Assembly: GCA_027482245.1 (NCBI GenBank)
Contig: JAIXWG010000064.1
Span: 248,001-312,000, forward strand
Direction of reading: 5' to 3'
Length of the DNA stretch: 64,000 bases
From: Acetobacteraceae bacterium
GTDB lineage: Bacteria; Pseudomonadota; Alphaproteobacteria; Acetobacterales; Acetobacteraceae
The notes under the pieces are model-generated. The model saw only the letters and a list, made by a program, of their open reading frames with translations. It had not been told where the DNA came from and made no database searches. Of this stretch, positions 33,678-42,728 are shown piece by piece. The translations under genes and the position numbers were made by a program. Every line of letters begins with the position of its first letter. The first letter of the stretch is position 1.

Positions 33678-34907
33678 TCACGCGGCCTCCCGCCAGCCCG
33701 CGAAGCGGATGAATCCGATGGCACCGACGGCGAAGGCCACAGCGCCGCAGCCCAGCACCGCCGGGCCCAGCCATTCGCCCCGCATCAGCGACGGCATGGC
33801 GAGCATCGCCACCAGCATCCCGCCATGGTTCGCCACCATCCCGGCCCGCGTCGCGGCGGGGATGTCGGGCGCGGGAATGCGGCTCTGCCGCAGCACGGCG
33901 ACGGGAATGTCCTTGAGCGGCCCGGCAAGGCCGCTCAGGAAGGCCGCCGCCAGCCAGGCCGGCCATTGCCAGGGCTCGGGCAGCGCGGCGATGCCGGCGA
34001 AGCAGGCCATGCCGGCGCCGACCAGCATGCTGCTCGCGAACATGCGGAATTGCGGCCGCGCCGGCATGGGCAGGCTGCCGCAGACGATGTTGGACAGCAG
34101 GTTGGCGGCCCCATAGGTCGCGATCAGCGCGCCATAGCTGCCGATTCCCTGCCCGTCCCGCTGCAGCAGCAGGGGCAGGCCCAGGAAGAACACCGCGTAC
34201 CAGGCGCCGTTCAGCGGCCCCGCGCCGGCCAGCACATAGCCCAGCAGCGGATGCCGGCGCATGGCCTGGATGCCACGCAGGATGCCGATCCCGCGCGCCA
34301 CGGGCGCGGCTGCCACGGCCGCCGGGCGGTGCCACCGCAGGATGGCCAGCAGCGCGGCGGCGGAGACCAGGAAGCTGGCGGCGTTGATGGTCAGGAAGTG
34401 GATCATCGGCACCAGCCCGGCCAGCAGCGCCAGCAGCCCCGGGCCTACCAACCGCGCGCTCCGTTCCGTGCCATCGAACAGCGCATTGGCCGCCGGCAGC
34501 AGGCCCGCATCGCCGGTCAGCCGCGGCAGCATGGATTGCAGCGCCGGCTGGAACAGCGCCTGCCCCACCGCCAGCAGCACGACCGCGACGCCCAGGCCGA
34601 GCGCGGTCGGCGATCCCGTGGCCAGGCCAAGCCCGATGGGCAGGGCCAGCGCCACCGCCCGCAGCAGGTCCGCCCCCACCATCAGCCGCAGCGCATCGAG
34701 CCGGTCCGCGAAGCCGCCCGCCCCCACCGCCACGACCAGCACCGTCAGCGCCTGCAGCGCGGCCAGGTAGCCGGCGGCGGGGCCGAACACATCCGTCGCG
34801 ATCCAGCTGAGCGCGACGGCGTAGAGCTGGTCCCCCATGGCGGACAGGCTGAGCCCGCCCCAGAGCAAGGCGATGGCGGGAAGGCGCAGGGGTTGCAGCA
34901 GCCGCAT
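33678..34907 (-). CDS. Major facilitator superfamily transporter
   Basis: A 409-residue membrane protein with about twelve helices in the pattern of MFS efflux carriers of the MFS_3/enterobactin-exporter-like group. Visible blocks are LSLSAMGDQLYAVALSW in helix 1, GGFADRLDALRLMVGADLLRA as the loop 2-3 motif, and LLPAANALFDGTERSARLVGPGL. The substrate is unknown. The start MRLLQPLRLPAIA at 34907 is chosen; the open frame upstream is a shadow of otsA. It converges on btuB and follows otsA on the same strand after 50 bases. Confidence 0.87.
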   Translation of the reverse strand: MRLLQPLRLPAIALLWGGLSLSAMGDQLYAVALSWIATDVFGPAAGYLAALQALTVLVVAVGAGGFADRLDALRLMVGADLLRAVALALPIGLGLATGSPTALGLGVAVVLLAVGQALFQPALQSMLPRLTGDAGLLPAANALFDGTERSARLVGPGLLALLAGLVPMIHFLTINAASFLVSAAALLAILRWHRPAAVAAAPVARGIGILRGIQAMRRHPLLGYVLAGAGPLNGAWYAVFFLGLPLLLQRDGQGIGSYGALIATYGAANLLSNIVCGSLPMPARPQFRMFASSMLVGAGMACFAGIAALPEPWQWPAWLAAAFLSGLAGPLKDIPVAVLRQSRIPAPDIPAATRAGMVANHGGMLVAMLAMPSLMRGEWLGPAVLGCGAVAFAVGAIGFIRFAGWREAA

Positions 34908-34916
34908 CGGTGTCCC

Positions 34917-34933
34917 TCTCCGCCCGGCGGAGA
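34917..34933 (-). terminator. Hairpin after otsA
   Basis: A perfect TCTCCGC/GCGGAGA stem with a three-base CCG loop lies just downstream of the otsA stop and just upstream of the MFS gene on the same strand. There is no T-run. It could weaken read-through or affect MFS translation. Confidence 0.35.
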
Positions 34934-34957
34934 ATGGGCAGCCGGCGCGGCGTGGCG

Positions 34958-36367
34958 TCAACTCCCGCCGCGGGCCTTCCGGGGGCGCTTCAGGCGCGTG
35001 CCGCCGGCGCGCCCGGCTTCGGCCACTTCCTCGACACCTTCCAGCGCCGCCAGGAAGCGGCGGCACCAGACGGAGGCGGTATTGGCGCGAACCGTCGCGG
35101 CCATGCGCGTCCAACGGTCCAGTCGTTCATCCGCCGGCATGTCCATCGCGACGTCCAGCGCCTCCGCGATGTCGTCGGGATCGAGCGGATTCACCAGCAG
35201 CGCGCCGTCCATCTCCTGCGCCGCGCCGGCGAAGCGGGACAGCACGAGCACGCCGGGGTTGGCGGGATCCTGCGCCGCCACGAATTCCTTGGCGACCAGG
35301 TTCATGCCGTCGCGCAGCGGCGTGACGATGCCGATCCGCGCCATGCGCATGAAGCCCGCGAGCGTCGGCCGCGCAACGGCGCGGGTGATGTAGCGGATCG
35401 GCGCCCAGTCCGGCTCCGCCATCTGGCCATTGATGCGGCCGACGCTCTCGTCCAGTTCGCGCCGCAGCGCGCGGTACTGCGCGACGTCGCCGCGGCTGAC
35501 GGGGGCGACCTGCAGGAAGGTGATCTTGCCGCGGTGCTTCGGGAAGCGCGCGAGCAGCGCGCCGAAGCCGGCGATCCGCTGGGGCAGGCCCTTGGTGTAG
35601 TCGAGGCGATCGACACCGATCGCCAGCGACCGTCCGGCCAGCGAATCGCGCAGGCGCGTCACTTCCTTCTGCGTCGCCAGCCTGGCGGCCAGGTTGGCGA
35701 AGCCCACCGCATCGATGCCGATGGGGAAGCCGCCGACGCGCAGCGCGGCACCCGCATGGCCGTGGGAGATCAGGGCGCCGCGCAGGTTCTCGGCATCGTC
35801 TTCCGTCTGCACGCCGATCGCGTCGATCGAATCCATCGCCGCCAGCACGTCATGCGCATGCGGCAGGCCGGTGAAGACGGCGCGCGGCGGAAAGGGCACG
35901 TGCAGGAAGAAGCCGATGCGCTGCTTGCAGCCCAGCGCGCGCAACTCCTTGGCCAGCAGGAACAGGTGGAAGTCGTGGATCCAGATCGTGTCGTCCGGCC
36001 GCAGCAGCGGCGCCAGCGCCGCGGCGAAGGCGGCGTTGACGCGCTGGTAGCCGATCCAGTCCAGCCGGTCGAACCGCGCGACGCCCAGCCGGTAGTGCAG
36101 CACCGGCCACAGCGCCGCGTTGGAGAAGCCCTGGTAGTAGTGGCGGTAGTCGTCATGACCGAGGTCGATGCGCGCATAGGCGGTCTGGCCGACCGTCGCT
36201 TCCTGCGGCGTCGTCCCGGTTTCCGCCGCGGTCTTGCCGGACCAGCCGAACCAGAGCGCATCCCGCTTTGCCAGCGCATCCTTCAGCGCCACGGCGAGGC
36301 CACCGGCGACCGCCCCTGTCTCCTTCGGATCAGGCACGCGATTGGCAACGATGACGAGGCGGCTCAT
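34958..36367 (-). CDS. otsA: Trehalose-6-phosphate synthase OtsA
   Basis: A GT20 glycosyltransferase of 469 residues that joins UDP-glucose and glucose-6-phosphate. The family blocks are present: RLVIVANRVP at the start, GLAVALKDAL, WIGYQRVNAAFA, IWIHDFHLFLLAKELR, GFFLHVPFPP, GVDRLDYTKGLPQR and LRDGMNLVAKEFVA. It acts in the cytoplasm, making trehalose phosphate for desiccation, salt and heat protection. The ATG overlaps the otsB stop by four bases. Its usual control by the general stress sigma factor is possible here, but no EcfG-type promoter was found upstream of the pair. Confidence 0.96.
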   Translation of the reverse strand: MSRLVIVANRVPDPKETGAVAGGLAVALKDALAKRDALWFGWSGKTAAETGTTPQEATVGQTAYARIDLGHDDYRHYYQGFSNAALWPVLHYRLGVARFDRLDWIGYQRVNAAFAAALAPLLRPDDTIWIHDFHLFLLAKELRALGCKQRIGFFLHVPFPPRAVFTGLPHAHDVLAAMDSIDAIGVQTEDDAENLRGALISHGHAGAALRVGGFPIGIDAVGFANLAARLATQKEVTRLRDSLAGRSLAIGVDRLDYTKGLPQRIAGFGALLARFPKHRGKITFLQVAPVSRGDVAQYRALRRELDESVGRINGQMAEPDWAPIRYITRAVARPTLAGFMRMARIGIVTPLRDGMNLVAKEFVAAQDPANPGVLVLSRFAGAAQEMDGALLVNPLDPDDIAEALDVAMDMPADERLDRWTRMAATVRANTASVWCRRFLAALEGVEEVAEAGRAGGTRLKRPRKARGGS

Positions 36368-37083
36368 GGGGTCCTATCGGGCTCCGCCAAGGCGGCCAGC
36401 CAGGCGCGAAGCGCCGAGGGCGTGCCGAAACTGTCCTGCAATCGAAGGCCGAGGCCGCCCGCCGCGCGCGCGGCCGCCATCCCCGCCTCATCCGTCACGT
36501 CATCGCCGATGAAGACCGGCACGCGCCCCGCGAAGGGCGCCCGCGCCAGCAGCGCCGCCACCGCCGTGCCCTTGGAGATCGCGCGCGGCTTCACCTCCCA
36601 CGCCATGCGGGCGGGCATCAGGGTGAAGTGGTCCGGATCCTCCGCGACCAGCGCCTCCAGCAGCCCCTGCGCCATGCCGGCCGCCTCGGGCGCCTGGCGG
36701 TAATGGAGGACGAAGCCGTGGTCCTTGGCTTCGATGAAGGCGCCGGGAAAGGCCTCCGCCAACAGCCGCGCGCGGCCGAGCCAGGAGGCGGGCGGGCGCG
36801 CGAGGGAGGGTCCCTCCACCGGGCCGGCGGGGTCGACGCGCAGCGCCCCGCCATGGTCGCCCACCTTGGCGATGGGCACCGGTAGGTGTTCATCGAGTTG
36901 CGGGATCGGCCGGCCGGAGACGACGGCCAGCGCCCCATCAAGGCGCGCGGACAGCCGCAGCAGCAGGCCCGGCAGGCCAGGGGGAACATCGATGGCCTCC
37001 GGCCGCTCGGCGATATCCACCAGCGTGCCGTCAAAATCGAGGAAGAGCGCCATCGGTTCGGGCGCAGTCGGGGGGAGGTCCAT
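36364..37083 (-). CDS. otsB: Trehalose-6-phosphate phosphatase OtsB
   Basis: A HAD-family phosphatase of 239 residues that removes phosphate from trehalose-6-phosphate. Motif I is LFLDFDGTLVDIA with the nucleophile Asp; motif II SGRP; motif III Lys in EVKPRAISKGTAV; motif IV FIGDDVTDEAG. Gene order is otsB then otsA. The ATG at 37083 is preferred; the longer frame needs a TTG at 37104 and adds only poorly conserved residues. Confidence 0.94.
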   Translation of the reverse strand: MDLPPTAPEPMALFLDFDGTLVDIAERPEAIDVPPGLPGLLLRLSARLDGALAVVSGRPIPQLDEHLPVPIAKVGDHGGALRVDPAGPVEGPSLARPPASWLGRARLLAEAFPGAFIEAKDHGFVLHYRQAPEAAGMAQGLLEALVAEDPDHFTLMPARMAWEVKPRAISKGTAVAALLARAPFAGRVPVFIGDDVTDEAGMAAARAAGGLGLRLQDSFGTPSALRAWLAALAEPDRTP

Positions 37084-37169
37084 GGCGGGGGGCCAACCCC
37101 GCAACGGCGATCCGGTTTTCGCACCCCCACGGCCTTGTGAGGACAGGCACGACGCCCGTCAGCGGACGC

Positions 37170-37379
37170 TCAGGCGCCTTCGGGTAGGCGCGTCTGCCAC
37201 ATCGCCAGGGCCGGCGGCAGCACGCCGACGACCAGCCAGTGCAGCAGCGCCGCCTTGCGCGTCAGGAAGCCGGCGTCCCAGGCCAGCACAGCGACGAACT
37301 GCACGACCAGCAGCCAGATGATGGCGACCGCGAGCGCGGCGCTGGCGGGGCGGATGCGGCTGGCGAAGGCGTTCTTCAT
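37170..37379 (-). CDS. Small two-helix membrane protein, unknown
   Basis: A 69-residue product starting MKNAFASRIRPAS with two hydrophobic segments, ALAVAIIWLLVVQFVAVLAW and LLHWLVVGVLPPALAMW. It looks like an inner-membrane hairpin protein. I do not recognise a family. Earlier in-frame starts (37394, 37457) exist but add residues without membrane or signal character. It lies alone between otsB and the molybdate genes on the same strand. Confidence 0.5.
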   Translation of the reverse strand: MKNAFASRIRPASAALAVAIIWLLVVQFVAVLAWDAGFLTRKAALLHWLVVGVLPPALAMWQTRLPEGA

Positions 37380-37508
37380 CGGACGGAAGACCATTCTGGA
37401 AGCCGGTTGCAGGGGTGCCCGGGCGGCCGATTGCGCCGCACTCCATATACAATACACGAAAACTTGAGCGCGTCCACACGAAACCGAGAGCAGGCGACGC
37501 CGTCGTGC

Positions 37509-37871
37509 TCATCCCCGGGACCGGCTGAGCAGCGCGGCCAGGCGGTCCGCAGCGGCCTCCGCGGCGGTCTGCTCGATGGCGCGGTAATCCGCGACCAGCG
37601 CCTGCCCTGCCTCCGTCAGCGCGGCGCCGCCGCCATGCCGCCCGCCTGGGCTGGTCGCCACCACCGGCGCGCCGGTCATGCGGTTCATCGCATCGACCAG
37701 GTCCCAGGCGCGCTTGTAGCTCATGCCCAGCGCCCGGCCGGCGGCGCTGATCGATCCCTCCCGCGCGATGGCTTCCAGCAGGGCGATCTTGCCGGGCCCG
37801 ATGCGGCCCTGCGGCAGGTCGATCCGCAGGCTGAGCCGGGCCCCGGGGGGCGGCGCAGGGATGGAGGCCAT
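37509..37871 (-). CDS. modE: Single-domain ModE-type regulator
   Basis: A 120-residue protein equal to the DNA-binding half of ModE. The winged helix-turn-helix reads GKIALLEAIAREGSISAAGRALGMSYKRAWDLVDAMNR, the standard ModE/LysR-like helix pair. The C-terminal molybdate-binding Mop domains of full ModE are missing, so molybdate sensing must come from elsewhere or be absent. It is the last gene of the modABC operon, 22 bases after modC. A good ModE operator is present upstream of modA, so autoregulation of the whole unit is likely. Confidence 0.85.
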   Translation of the reverse strand: MASIPAPPPGARLSLRIDLPQGRIGPGKIALLEAIAREGSISAAGRALGMSYKRAWDLVDAMNRMTGAPVVATSPGGRHGGGAALTEAGQALVADYRAIEQTAAEAAADRLAALLSRSRG

Positions 37872-37893
37872 GGCGATCAGCGACCCATGCGCG

Positions 37894-38991
37894 TCACGGC
37901 GCCCCGGCCACCAGGCGGTGGTCGAAGGTCACGGCCTTGATCAGCGCCCAGACCGGCTGCCCCGGCCGCAGCGCCAGGCGATGCACGCTGTCCGCCGTGA
38001 TGCGCGCCAGCAGCAGGCTGGGCCCGACCGAGAGTCGGGCGAAGACCTCCGCCGTGCCGGGGATGGGATCGATGCCGGCCAGCGTCGCCGGCAGGATGTT
38101 GCGGGTGGACAGGCCGCGCGGTTCCTCCACCGCCACGGCGATGTCGCGGGCGCGGATGCGGATGCGCAGCCGCGTGCCAGGGGCGCCGGGATGCAGGGTC
38201 GTCAGCAGCGTACCGCCCTCGAAAGCCAGCCGCGCGAGGCCGTCCCCGCCGGCCCCCGCCGCCACGCAGGGCAGCAGCACCCCCGCGTCCCGCCGCGCGG
38301 CCAGCGGCAGGTCCGCGCGGGCGGACAGCGCTTCCACCGTCCCGCTGGCGATCACGCGCCCGGCTTCCAGCAGCACCAGGCTGTCGGCCAGCGCGTCCAC
38401 CTCCTCCAGCGCATGCGTCACATACAGGATGGGGATGCGCGCGGCGTCGCGCAGCCGGGCCAGGAAGGGCAGCACCTCCGCCCGCCGCGCCGCATCCAGC
38501 GCGGCGAGGGGTTCGTCCATCAGCAGCAGCTGGGGCCGCGCCAGCAGCGCGCGGCCCAGCGCCACGCGCTGGCGTTCGCCGCCCGACAGGCCGAAGGGCC
38601 GCCGGCCCAGCAGCGGGCCGATGCCGAGCAGCGCGACCACCTCCTCCATCCCCGGCCCCGTGGCGCCGGGCGGCGCCCGCTTCAGCCCGTAGCGCAGGTT
38701 GCCCTCGACCGAGAGGTGCGGGAACAGCCGCGCATCCTGGAACACCACCGCGCAGTGCCGGCGTTCCGGCGGCAGGGCGATGCCCGTCACGGTATCCAGC
38801 AGCACCCGGTCACCCAGCGCGACGCGCCCGGCCTGCGGCCGCAGCAGGCCCGCCGTCGCCGCCAGGATGGTGGACTTCCCGCAGCCGGAGGGGCCGAACA
38901 GCGCCGTCACACCTTGCGCCGCCGCCTGGAAGGCCACGTCCAGGCTGAAGCCCCCCTCCCCGAACCGGTGGCGCAGCGCGACGTCCAGCAT
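37894..38991 (-). CDS. modC: Molybdate ABC importer ATP-binding protein ModC
   Basis: The 365-residue ATPase of the molybdate importer. Walker A is LFGPSGCGKSTIL, the Q-loop VVFQDARLFPHLSV, the signature LSGGERQRVALGRALL, Walker B LLLMDEPLAALD and the H-loop VTHALEEV. The C-terminal part contains a Mop/TOBE domain (STRNILPATLAGIDP and VFARLSVGPSLLLARITADSV), typical of ModC. Its start overlaps the modB stop (TGATG). Confidence 0.94.
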   Translation of the reverse strand: MLDVALRHRFGEGGFSLDVAFQAAAQGVTALFGPSGCGKSTILAATAGLLRPQAGRVALGDRVLLDTVTGIALPPERRHCAVVFQDARLFPHLSVEGNLRYGLKRAPPGATGPGMEEVVALLGIGPLLGRRPFGLSGGERQRVALGRALLARPQLLLMDEPLAALDAARRAEVLPFLARLRDAARIPILYVTHALEEVDALADSLVLLEAGRVIASGTVEALSARADLPLAARRDAGVLLPCVAAGAGGDGLARLAFEGGTLLTTLHPGAPGTRLRIRIRARDIAVAVEEPRGLSTRNILPATLAGIDPIPGTAEVFARLSVGPSLLLARITADSVHRLALRPGQPVWALIKAVTFDHRLVAGAP

Positions 38992-39689
38992 CAGCCACGC
39001 CCCAGCCAGCGATGCATCCGCCGCGCGATCACCTCCGCCGCCAGCAGCCCCGCCACCGCCAGGGCGAAGGACACGAAGGCGAGGCGCGCGGCCGTCCCCT
39101 CCCCGCCCGGGGTCTGGGTGGCGCTGTAGATCGCCAGCGGCAGGGTCTGCGTCTCCCCGGGAATGTTGGAGGCGAAGGTGATGACGGCGCCGAACTCGCC
39201 GAGCCCCGCAGCGAAGGCGGTGACGGTGCCGGCCAGGATGCCGGGCGACATCAGCGGCAGCGTCACCGTGACGAAGCGGTCGATGGGCCCGGCGCCCAGC
39301 GTGCGGGCCGCGGCCTCCAGCCCCGGATCCACGGCTTCCAGGCCGAGCCGGACGGCACGGACGATCAGCGGGAAGGACATCACCGCGGTGGCCAGCGCGG
39401 CGCCTTCGGTCGTGAAGACCAGGCGGATGCCGAACCAGTCATGCAGCGGCGCGCCGATCGGGCCGCGGATGCCGAACAGCATGAGCAGCCCCCAGCCCAC
39501 GACGACGGGCGGCACCACCAGCGGCAGGTGGACCAGCGCGTCCAGCAGCATCCGGCCCGGGAACCGCCCCCGCGCCAGCAGCCAGGCGACGGCGATGGCC
39601 GGCAGCAGGGAGACGGCGACGGAGCGCGCCGCCACCTCCACACTCAGCCGCACCGCCTGCCATTCCTCCGGCGACAGGCCCACCGTCAT
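38991..39689 (-). CDS. modB: Molybdate ABC importer permease ModB
   Basis: A 232-residue inner-membrane permease with five to six helices. Family features are SPEEWQAVRLSVEVA at the start, LLDALVHLPLVVPPVVVGW, and the EAA loop LEAAARTLGAGPIDRFVTVTLP, followed by GLGEFGAVITFASNIPGETQTL, a ModB hallmark. The ATG at 39689 is used. It lies ten bases after modA. Confidence 0.94.
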   Translation of the reverse strand: MTVGLSPEEWQAVRLSVEVAARSVAVSLLPAIAVAWLLARGRFPGRMLLDALVHLPLVVPPVVVGWGLLMLFGIRGPIGAPLHDWFGIRLVFTTEGAALATAVMSFPLIVRAVRLGLEAVDPGLEAAARTLGAGPIDRFVTVTLPLMSPGILAGTVTAFAAGLGEFGAVITFASNIPGETQTLPLAIYSATQTPGGEGTAARLAFVSFALAVAGLLAAEVIARRMHRWLGRG

Positions 39690-39699
39690 CGGGGGCCGG

Positions 39700-40464
39700 T
39701 CATTGCGGGCGGGTGAAGCCGAAGCGCTGCCAGCCGGGCGCGGCTTCCGGCCCCGCCAGGAAGGCCAGCAGGGCACGCGCCTGGGCGTTGCCCTCCGCGC
39801 GGCGGGTCAGGGCGAAAGGATAGGTGATCGCCTCATGGCTCTCCGCCGGAAAGGTGCCGGCCACGCGCACGCCAGGGCTGGCCGCGGCATCGGTGGCATA
39901 GACGATCCCGAAGGGCGCCTCGCCCCGCTCCACCAGCAGCAGCGCGGCACGGACATTGTCGGCCCGCGCCAGCCGCGGCGCGATGGCGCCCCAGTGCCCC
40001 ATCCAGCTCAGCGCCGCCTGGGCGTAGCGGCCGACGGGGACATGGGCGGGATCACCCGTCGCGATTCGCCCCCCCGGGCCCAGCAGCGCCAGCAGGTCCG
40101 TCCCCGGCGCCAGCGTCACGCGGCGCGGCGCATCGGCTGGCGTGACCAGCACCAGCGCATTGCCGATCGGGCTGCTCCGCGTCGCCTCCACCAGCAGGCG
40201 CCGTTCCTGCAGGTAGCTGGCCCAGGCCTCGTCCGCCGACATGAACAGGTCTGCCGGTGCCCCCTGTTCGATCTGGCGGGCGAGCGCGGAGGAGGCGGCG
40301 AAGGAGAAGCGCGGCGCCGGATTGCCCCGCGCGGCCCATTGCGCACCCAGGTCCCGCAGCGCGTCGGTCAGGCTGGCGGCGGCGAAGACGGTGACGGGCT
40401 GCTGCGCCGCGACGGGTGGCGCGGCCAGCAGGGCAAGGCCGGCGACCAGGGCACGGCGGCGCAT
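39700..40464 (-). CDS. modA: Molybdate-binding protein ModA
   Basis: The 254-residue periplasmic molybdate-binding protein. The signal peptide ends at PPVAAQQ. VTVFAAASLTDALRDL is the conserved start of the mature protein, whose Ala-Ser residues contact the oxyanion. SFAASSALARQIEQGAPADLFMSADEAW and FGIVYATDA are further ModA blocks. It is the first gene of the modABC-modE unit, with a ModE operator 26 bases upstream of its start. Confidence 0.94.
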   Translation of the reverse strand: MRRRALVAGLALLAAPPVAAQQPVTVFAAASLTDALRDLGAQWAARGNPAPRFSFAASSALARQIEQGAPADLFMSADEAWASYLQERRLLVEATRSSPIGNALVLVTPADAPRRVTLAPGTDLLALLGPGGRIATGDPAHVPVGRYAQAALSWMGHWGAIAPRLARADNVRAALLLVERGEAPFGIVYATDAAASPGVRVAGTFPAESHEAITYPFALTRRAEGNAQARALLAFLAGPEAAPGWQRFGFTRPQ

Positions 40465-40489
40465 CCGGGTTCTCCCGCGTTCGGGCTAT

Positions 40490-40513
40490 CGCTATATACG
40501 ACGGAACATAACC
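40490..40513 (-). promoter_or_regulatory. ModE operator (Mo-box) upstream of modA
   Basis: A 24-base near-palindrome with left half CGCTATATA and right half ACATAACC fits the E. coli ModE operator of the modA promoter (left half CGTTATATT, right half ACATAACG) in both halves and in spacing. It ends 26 bases before the modA ATG, where bound ModE would block the promoter. It agrees with the modE-like gene at the end of the operon. Confidence 0.85.
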
Positions 40514-40561
40514 CTCGGCAGGCGACGATGTCCACCAGGGGGCCGGGACAAGGTTCGGGGG

Positions 40562-40647
40562 TGGTGCGGGCGGTCGGGCTCGAACCGACACTCTGTCACC
40601 AGAAACGGATTTTGAGTCCGTCGCGTCTACCATTTCGCCACGCCCGC
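40562..40647 (-). tRNA. tRNA-Leu (anticodon CAA)
   Basis: On the minus strand the acceptor stem GCGGGCG pairs with CGCCCGC. The anticodon arm is ACGGA-CTCAAAA-TCCGT with anticodon CAA. A long variable arm follows, as expected for leucine. The T arm contains GTTCGAGC, and the gene ends with encoded CCA. The length is 86 bases. It decodes UUG. It lies between modA and mbfA. Confidence 0.95.
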
Positions 40648-40716
40648 AGGCCCGTGACGGCAGGACACCGGGTCGGCAGTTAGCAGAGGCACTGCGTCGC
40701 GCCAAGCACGGCGCCG

Positions 40717-41706
40717 TCAGGCGCCGCCGATCAGGATGCCCACCGCCAGCACCAGCCCGCCGCCCAGCAGGATCTGGAACATGGCCCGCCCGATGGGCGT
40801 TTCCATGAAGCGGTGCTGGATCCAGACGATCGCCCAGAGTTCCAGGAACACCACGGCCAGCGCGATCGCCGTCGCGGTCCAGAAATGCGGGATCAGGTAG
40901 GGCAGCGCATGGCCGAGCCCGCCCAGCGCCGTCATCACGCCGGACGCGAGGCCCCGCTTCCAGGGCGCGCCACGGCCAGACAGCTTGCCATCGTCATGCG
41001 CCGCCTCCGTGAACCCCATGGAGATACCCGCGCCCACGGAGGCCGAGAGCCCGACGAGGAAGGTGGTCCAGGGGTTCTGGGTCGCGAAGGCGGTGGCGAA
41101 GATGGGCGCGAGGGTGGAGACGGAGCCATCCATCAGCCCGGCCAGCCCCGGCTGCACCCAGGTCAGCACGAATTGCCGCTTGGCGGTCGCTTCCTCCTTC
41201 TGCGCCTCGTCGCCGGCCAGCAGGTTCTCCGACAGCTTGGCGGCGTCGTCGTCGTGCTGCGCCTCCGCCGCCGCCAGGTCGCCCAGCAGCTTGCGCACCT
41301 CCGCATCCGTCGTGCGGGCGGCGGCGGCGCGGTAGAAGGCCAGCGCCTGCTGCTCCATCGCGCGCACCTCCTCCCGGATCCGGTCAAGGCCGAGATTCTC
41401 CACCAGCCAGACCGGCTTGCGGACGTAGAAATCGGCGATGTGTTCCCGCCGGATCGGCAGGATCAGGTCGCCGAAGCGCGCGCGGTAGAGGTCGATCAAC
41501 AGGCGGCGATGCTCGTTCTCCTCCGCGGCCATCGCCTCGAACACCGCGGCCGAGGCCGGGTATTCGTCCCGCAGCCGGCTGGCGTAGAGCGCGTAGATGG
41601 CGCTGTCCTCCTCCTCCGCCCCGATGGCGAGGGACAGGATCTCCCGCGGCGAGAGGCTGTCGAAGCGGCGGGTGCCGCTGGAGAAGAAGGGGAGGACGGA
41701 TCGCAT
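40717..41706 (-). CDS. mbfA: MbfA-like ferritin-domain/VIT1 iron exporter
   Basis: A 329-residue two-part protein. The N-terminal ferritin-like (erythrin) domain has the di-iron motifs GAEEEDSAIYALY, AAEENEHRRLL and AEAQHDDDA. The C-terminal part has five membrane helices of the VIT1/CCC1 type (GLAGLMDGSVSTLAPIFATAFATQ, GLSASVGAGISMGFTEA). This is the alphaproteobacterial MbfA design, which exports iron and protects against peroxide. In relatives it is repressed by Irr; no clear Irr box was identified here. It is divergent from the GST gene. Confidence 0.92.
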   Translation of the reverse strand: MRSVLPFFSSGTRRFDSLSPREILSLAIGAEEEDSAIYALYASRLRDEYPASAAVFEAMAAEENEHRRLLIDLYRARFGDLILPIRREHIADFYVRKPVWLVENLGLDRIREEVRAMEQQALAFYRAAAARTTDAEVRKLLGDLAAAEAQHDDDAAKLSENLLAGDEAQKEEATAKRQFVLTWVQPGLAGLMDGSVSTLAPIFATAFATQNPWTTFLVGLSASVGAGISMGFTEAAHDDGKLSGRGAPWKRGLASGVMTALGGLGHALPYLIPHFWTATAIALAVVFLELWAIVWIQHRFMETPIGRAMFQILLGGGLVLAVGILIGGA

Positions 41707-41833
41707 GCGGTGGTGGCCTCGGGGCTCGGCGCCAGGCTGGGGAGGAATGATGGGCCTGCACCTTGGCGGTTCACGGCCCTGGCGCAAGCCTGCACGCCGC
41801 CTCACATGACCGGCGAGGACAGGAGTATCCCGC

Positions 41834-42709
41834 ATGACCGATCAGCCCGACTACACGCCGCCCAAGGTCTGGACCTGGGACAAGGCCAATGGCGGCCGCT
41901 TCGCCAACATCAACCGCCCCATCGCGGGCCCGACGCACGACAAGGAACTGCCGGTCGGCAAGCACCCGCTGCAGCTCTATTCGCTCGGCACGCCCAACGG
42001 CGTGAAGGTCACGATCATGCTGGAGGAGCTGCTGGCCGCCGGCCACAGCGGCGCCGAATACGACGCCTGGCTGATCAGGATCGGAGAGGGCGACCAGTTC
42101 GGCAGCGGCTTCGTGGCCGTGAACCCCAATTCGAAGATCCCCGCCCTGATGGACCGCAGCGGGCCGACGCCGGTGCGCGTCTTCGAATCCGGCGCCATCC
42201 TGACCTACCTGGCCGAGAAGTTCGGCGCCTTCCTGCCATCGGGCGGCGCGGCGCGGGCCGAGGCGCTGTCCTGGCTGTTCTGGCAGATGGGCAGCGCCCC
42301 CTATCTCGGCGGCGGCTTCGGGCATTTCTACGCCTATGCGCCGAGCAAGATGCAGTACCCGATCGACCGCTTCTCCATGGAGACGAAGCGGCAGCTGGAC
42401 GTGCTGGATCGCCGCCTGGCGGAATCCGAGTACATCGCCGGCGCCGACTACACCATCGCCGACATGGCGATCTTCCCCTGGTATGGCGGGCTGGCGAAGG
42501 GCTGGCTCTACGGCGCGGCGGAATTCCTCGACGTCGGCAGCTACAAGAACGTCCAGCGCTGGGCCGACCAGCTGCTGGAACGCCCGGCGGTGCGGCGCGG
42601 CCGGATGGTGAACCGCGTCCAGGGCGAACCGTCCAGCCAGCTGCACGAACGCCACGATGCCAGCGACTTCGACACGAAGACGCAGGACAAGCTGGCCCCC
42701 AGCGCCTGA
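41834..42709 (+). CDS. yghU: YghU-like glutathione S-transferase
   Basis: A 291-residue glutathione transferase of the YghU/YfcG nu-class, known for disulfide-bond reductase activity with glutathione. The thioredoxin-like domain carries LYSLGTPNGVKVTIMLEEL with the characteristic T-P-N, then NPNSKIPALMDRSG and FESGAILTYLAEK, the glutathione-binding Glu-Ser. The helical domain has YIAGADYTIADMAIFPW. The long N-terminal arm (VWTWDKANGGRFANINRP) is specific to YghU. It is divergent from mbfA, which suggests a shared oxidative-stress setting. Confidence 0.93.
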   Translation: MTDQPDYTPPKVWTWDKANGGRFANINRPIAGPTHDKELPVGKHPLQLYSLGTPNGVKVTIMLEELLAAGHSGAEYDAWLIRIGEGDQFGSGFVAVNPNSKIPALMDRSGPTPVRVFESGAILTYLAEKFGAFLPSGGAARAEALSWLFWQMGSAPYLGGGFGHFYAYAPSKMQYPIDRFSMETKRQLDVLDRRLAESEYIAGADYTIADMAIFPWYGGLAKGWLYGAAEFLDVGSYKNVQRWADQLLERPAVRRGRMVNRVQGEPSSQLHERHDASDFDTKTQDKLAPSA

Positions 42710-42728
42710 AGGCTCACGCGGCGGGCGT

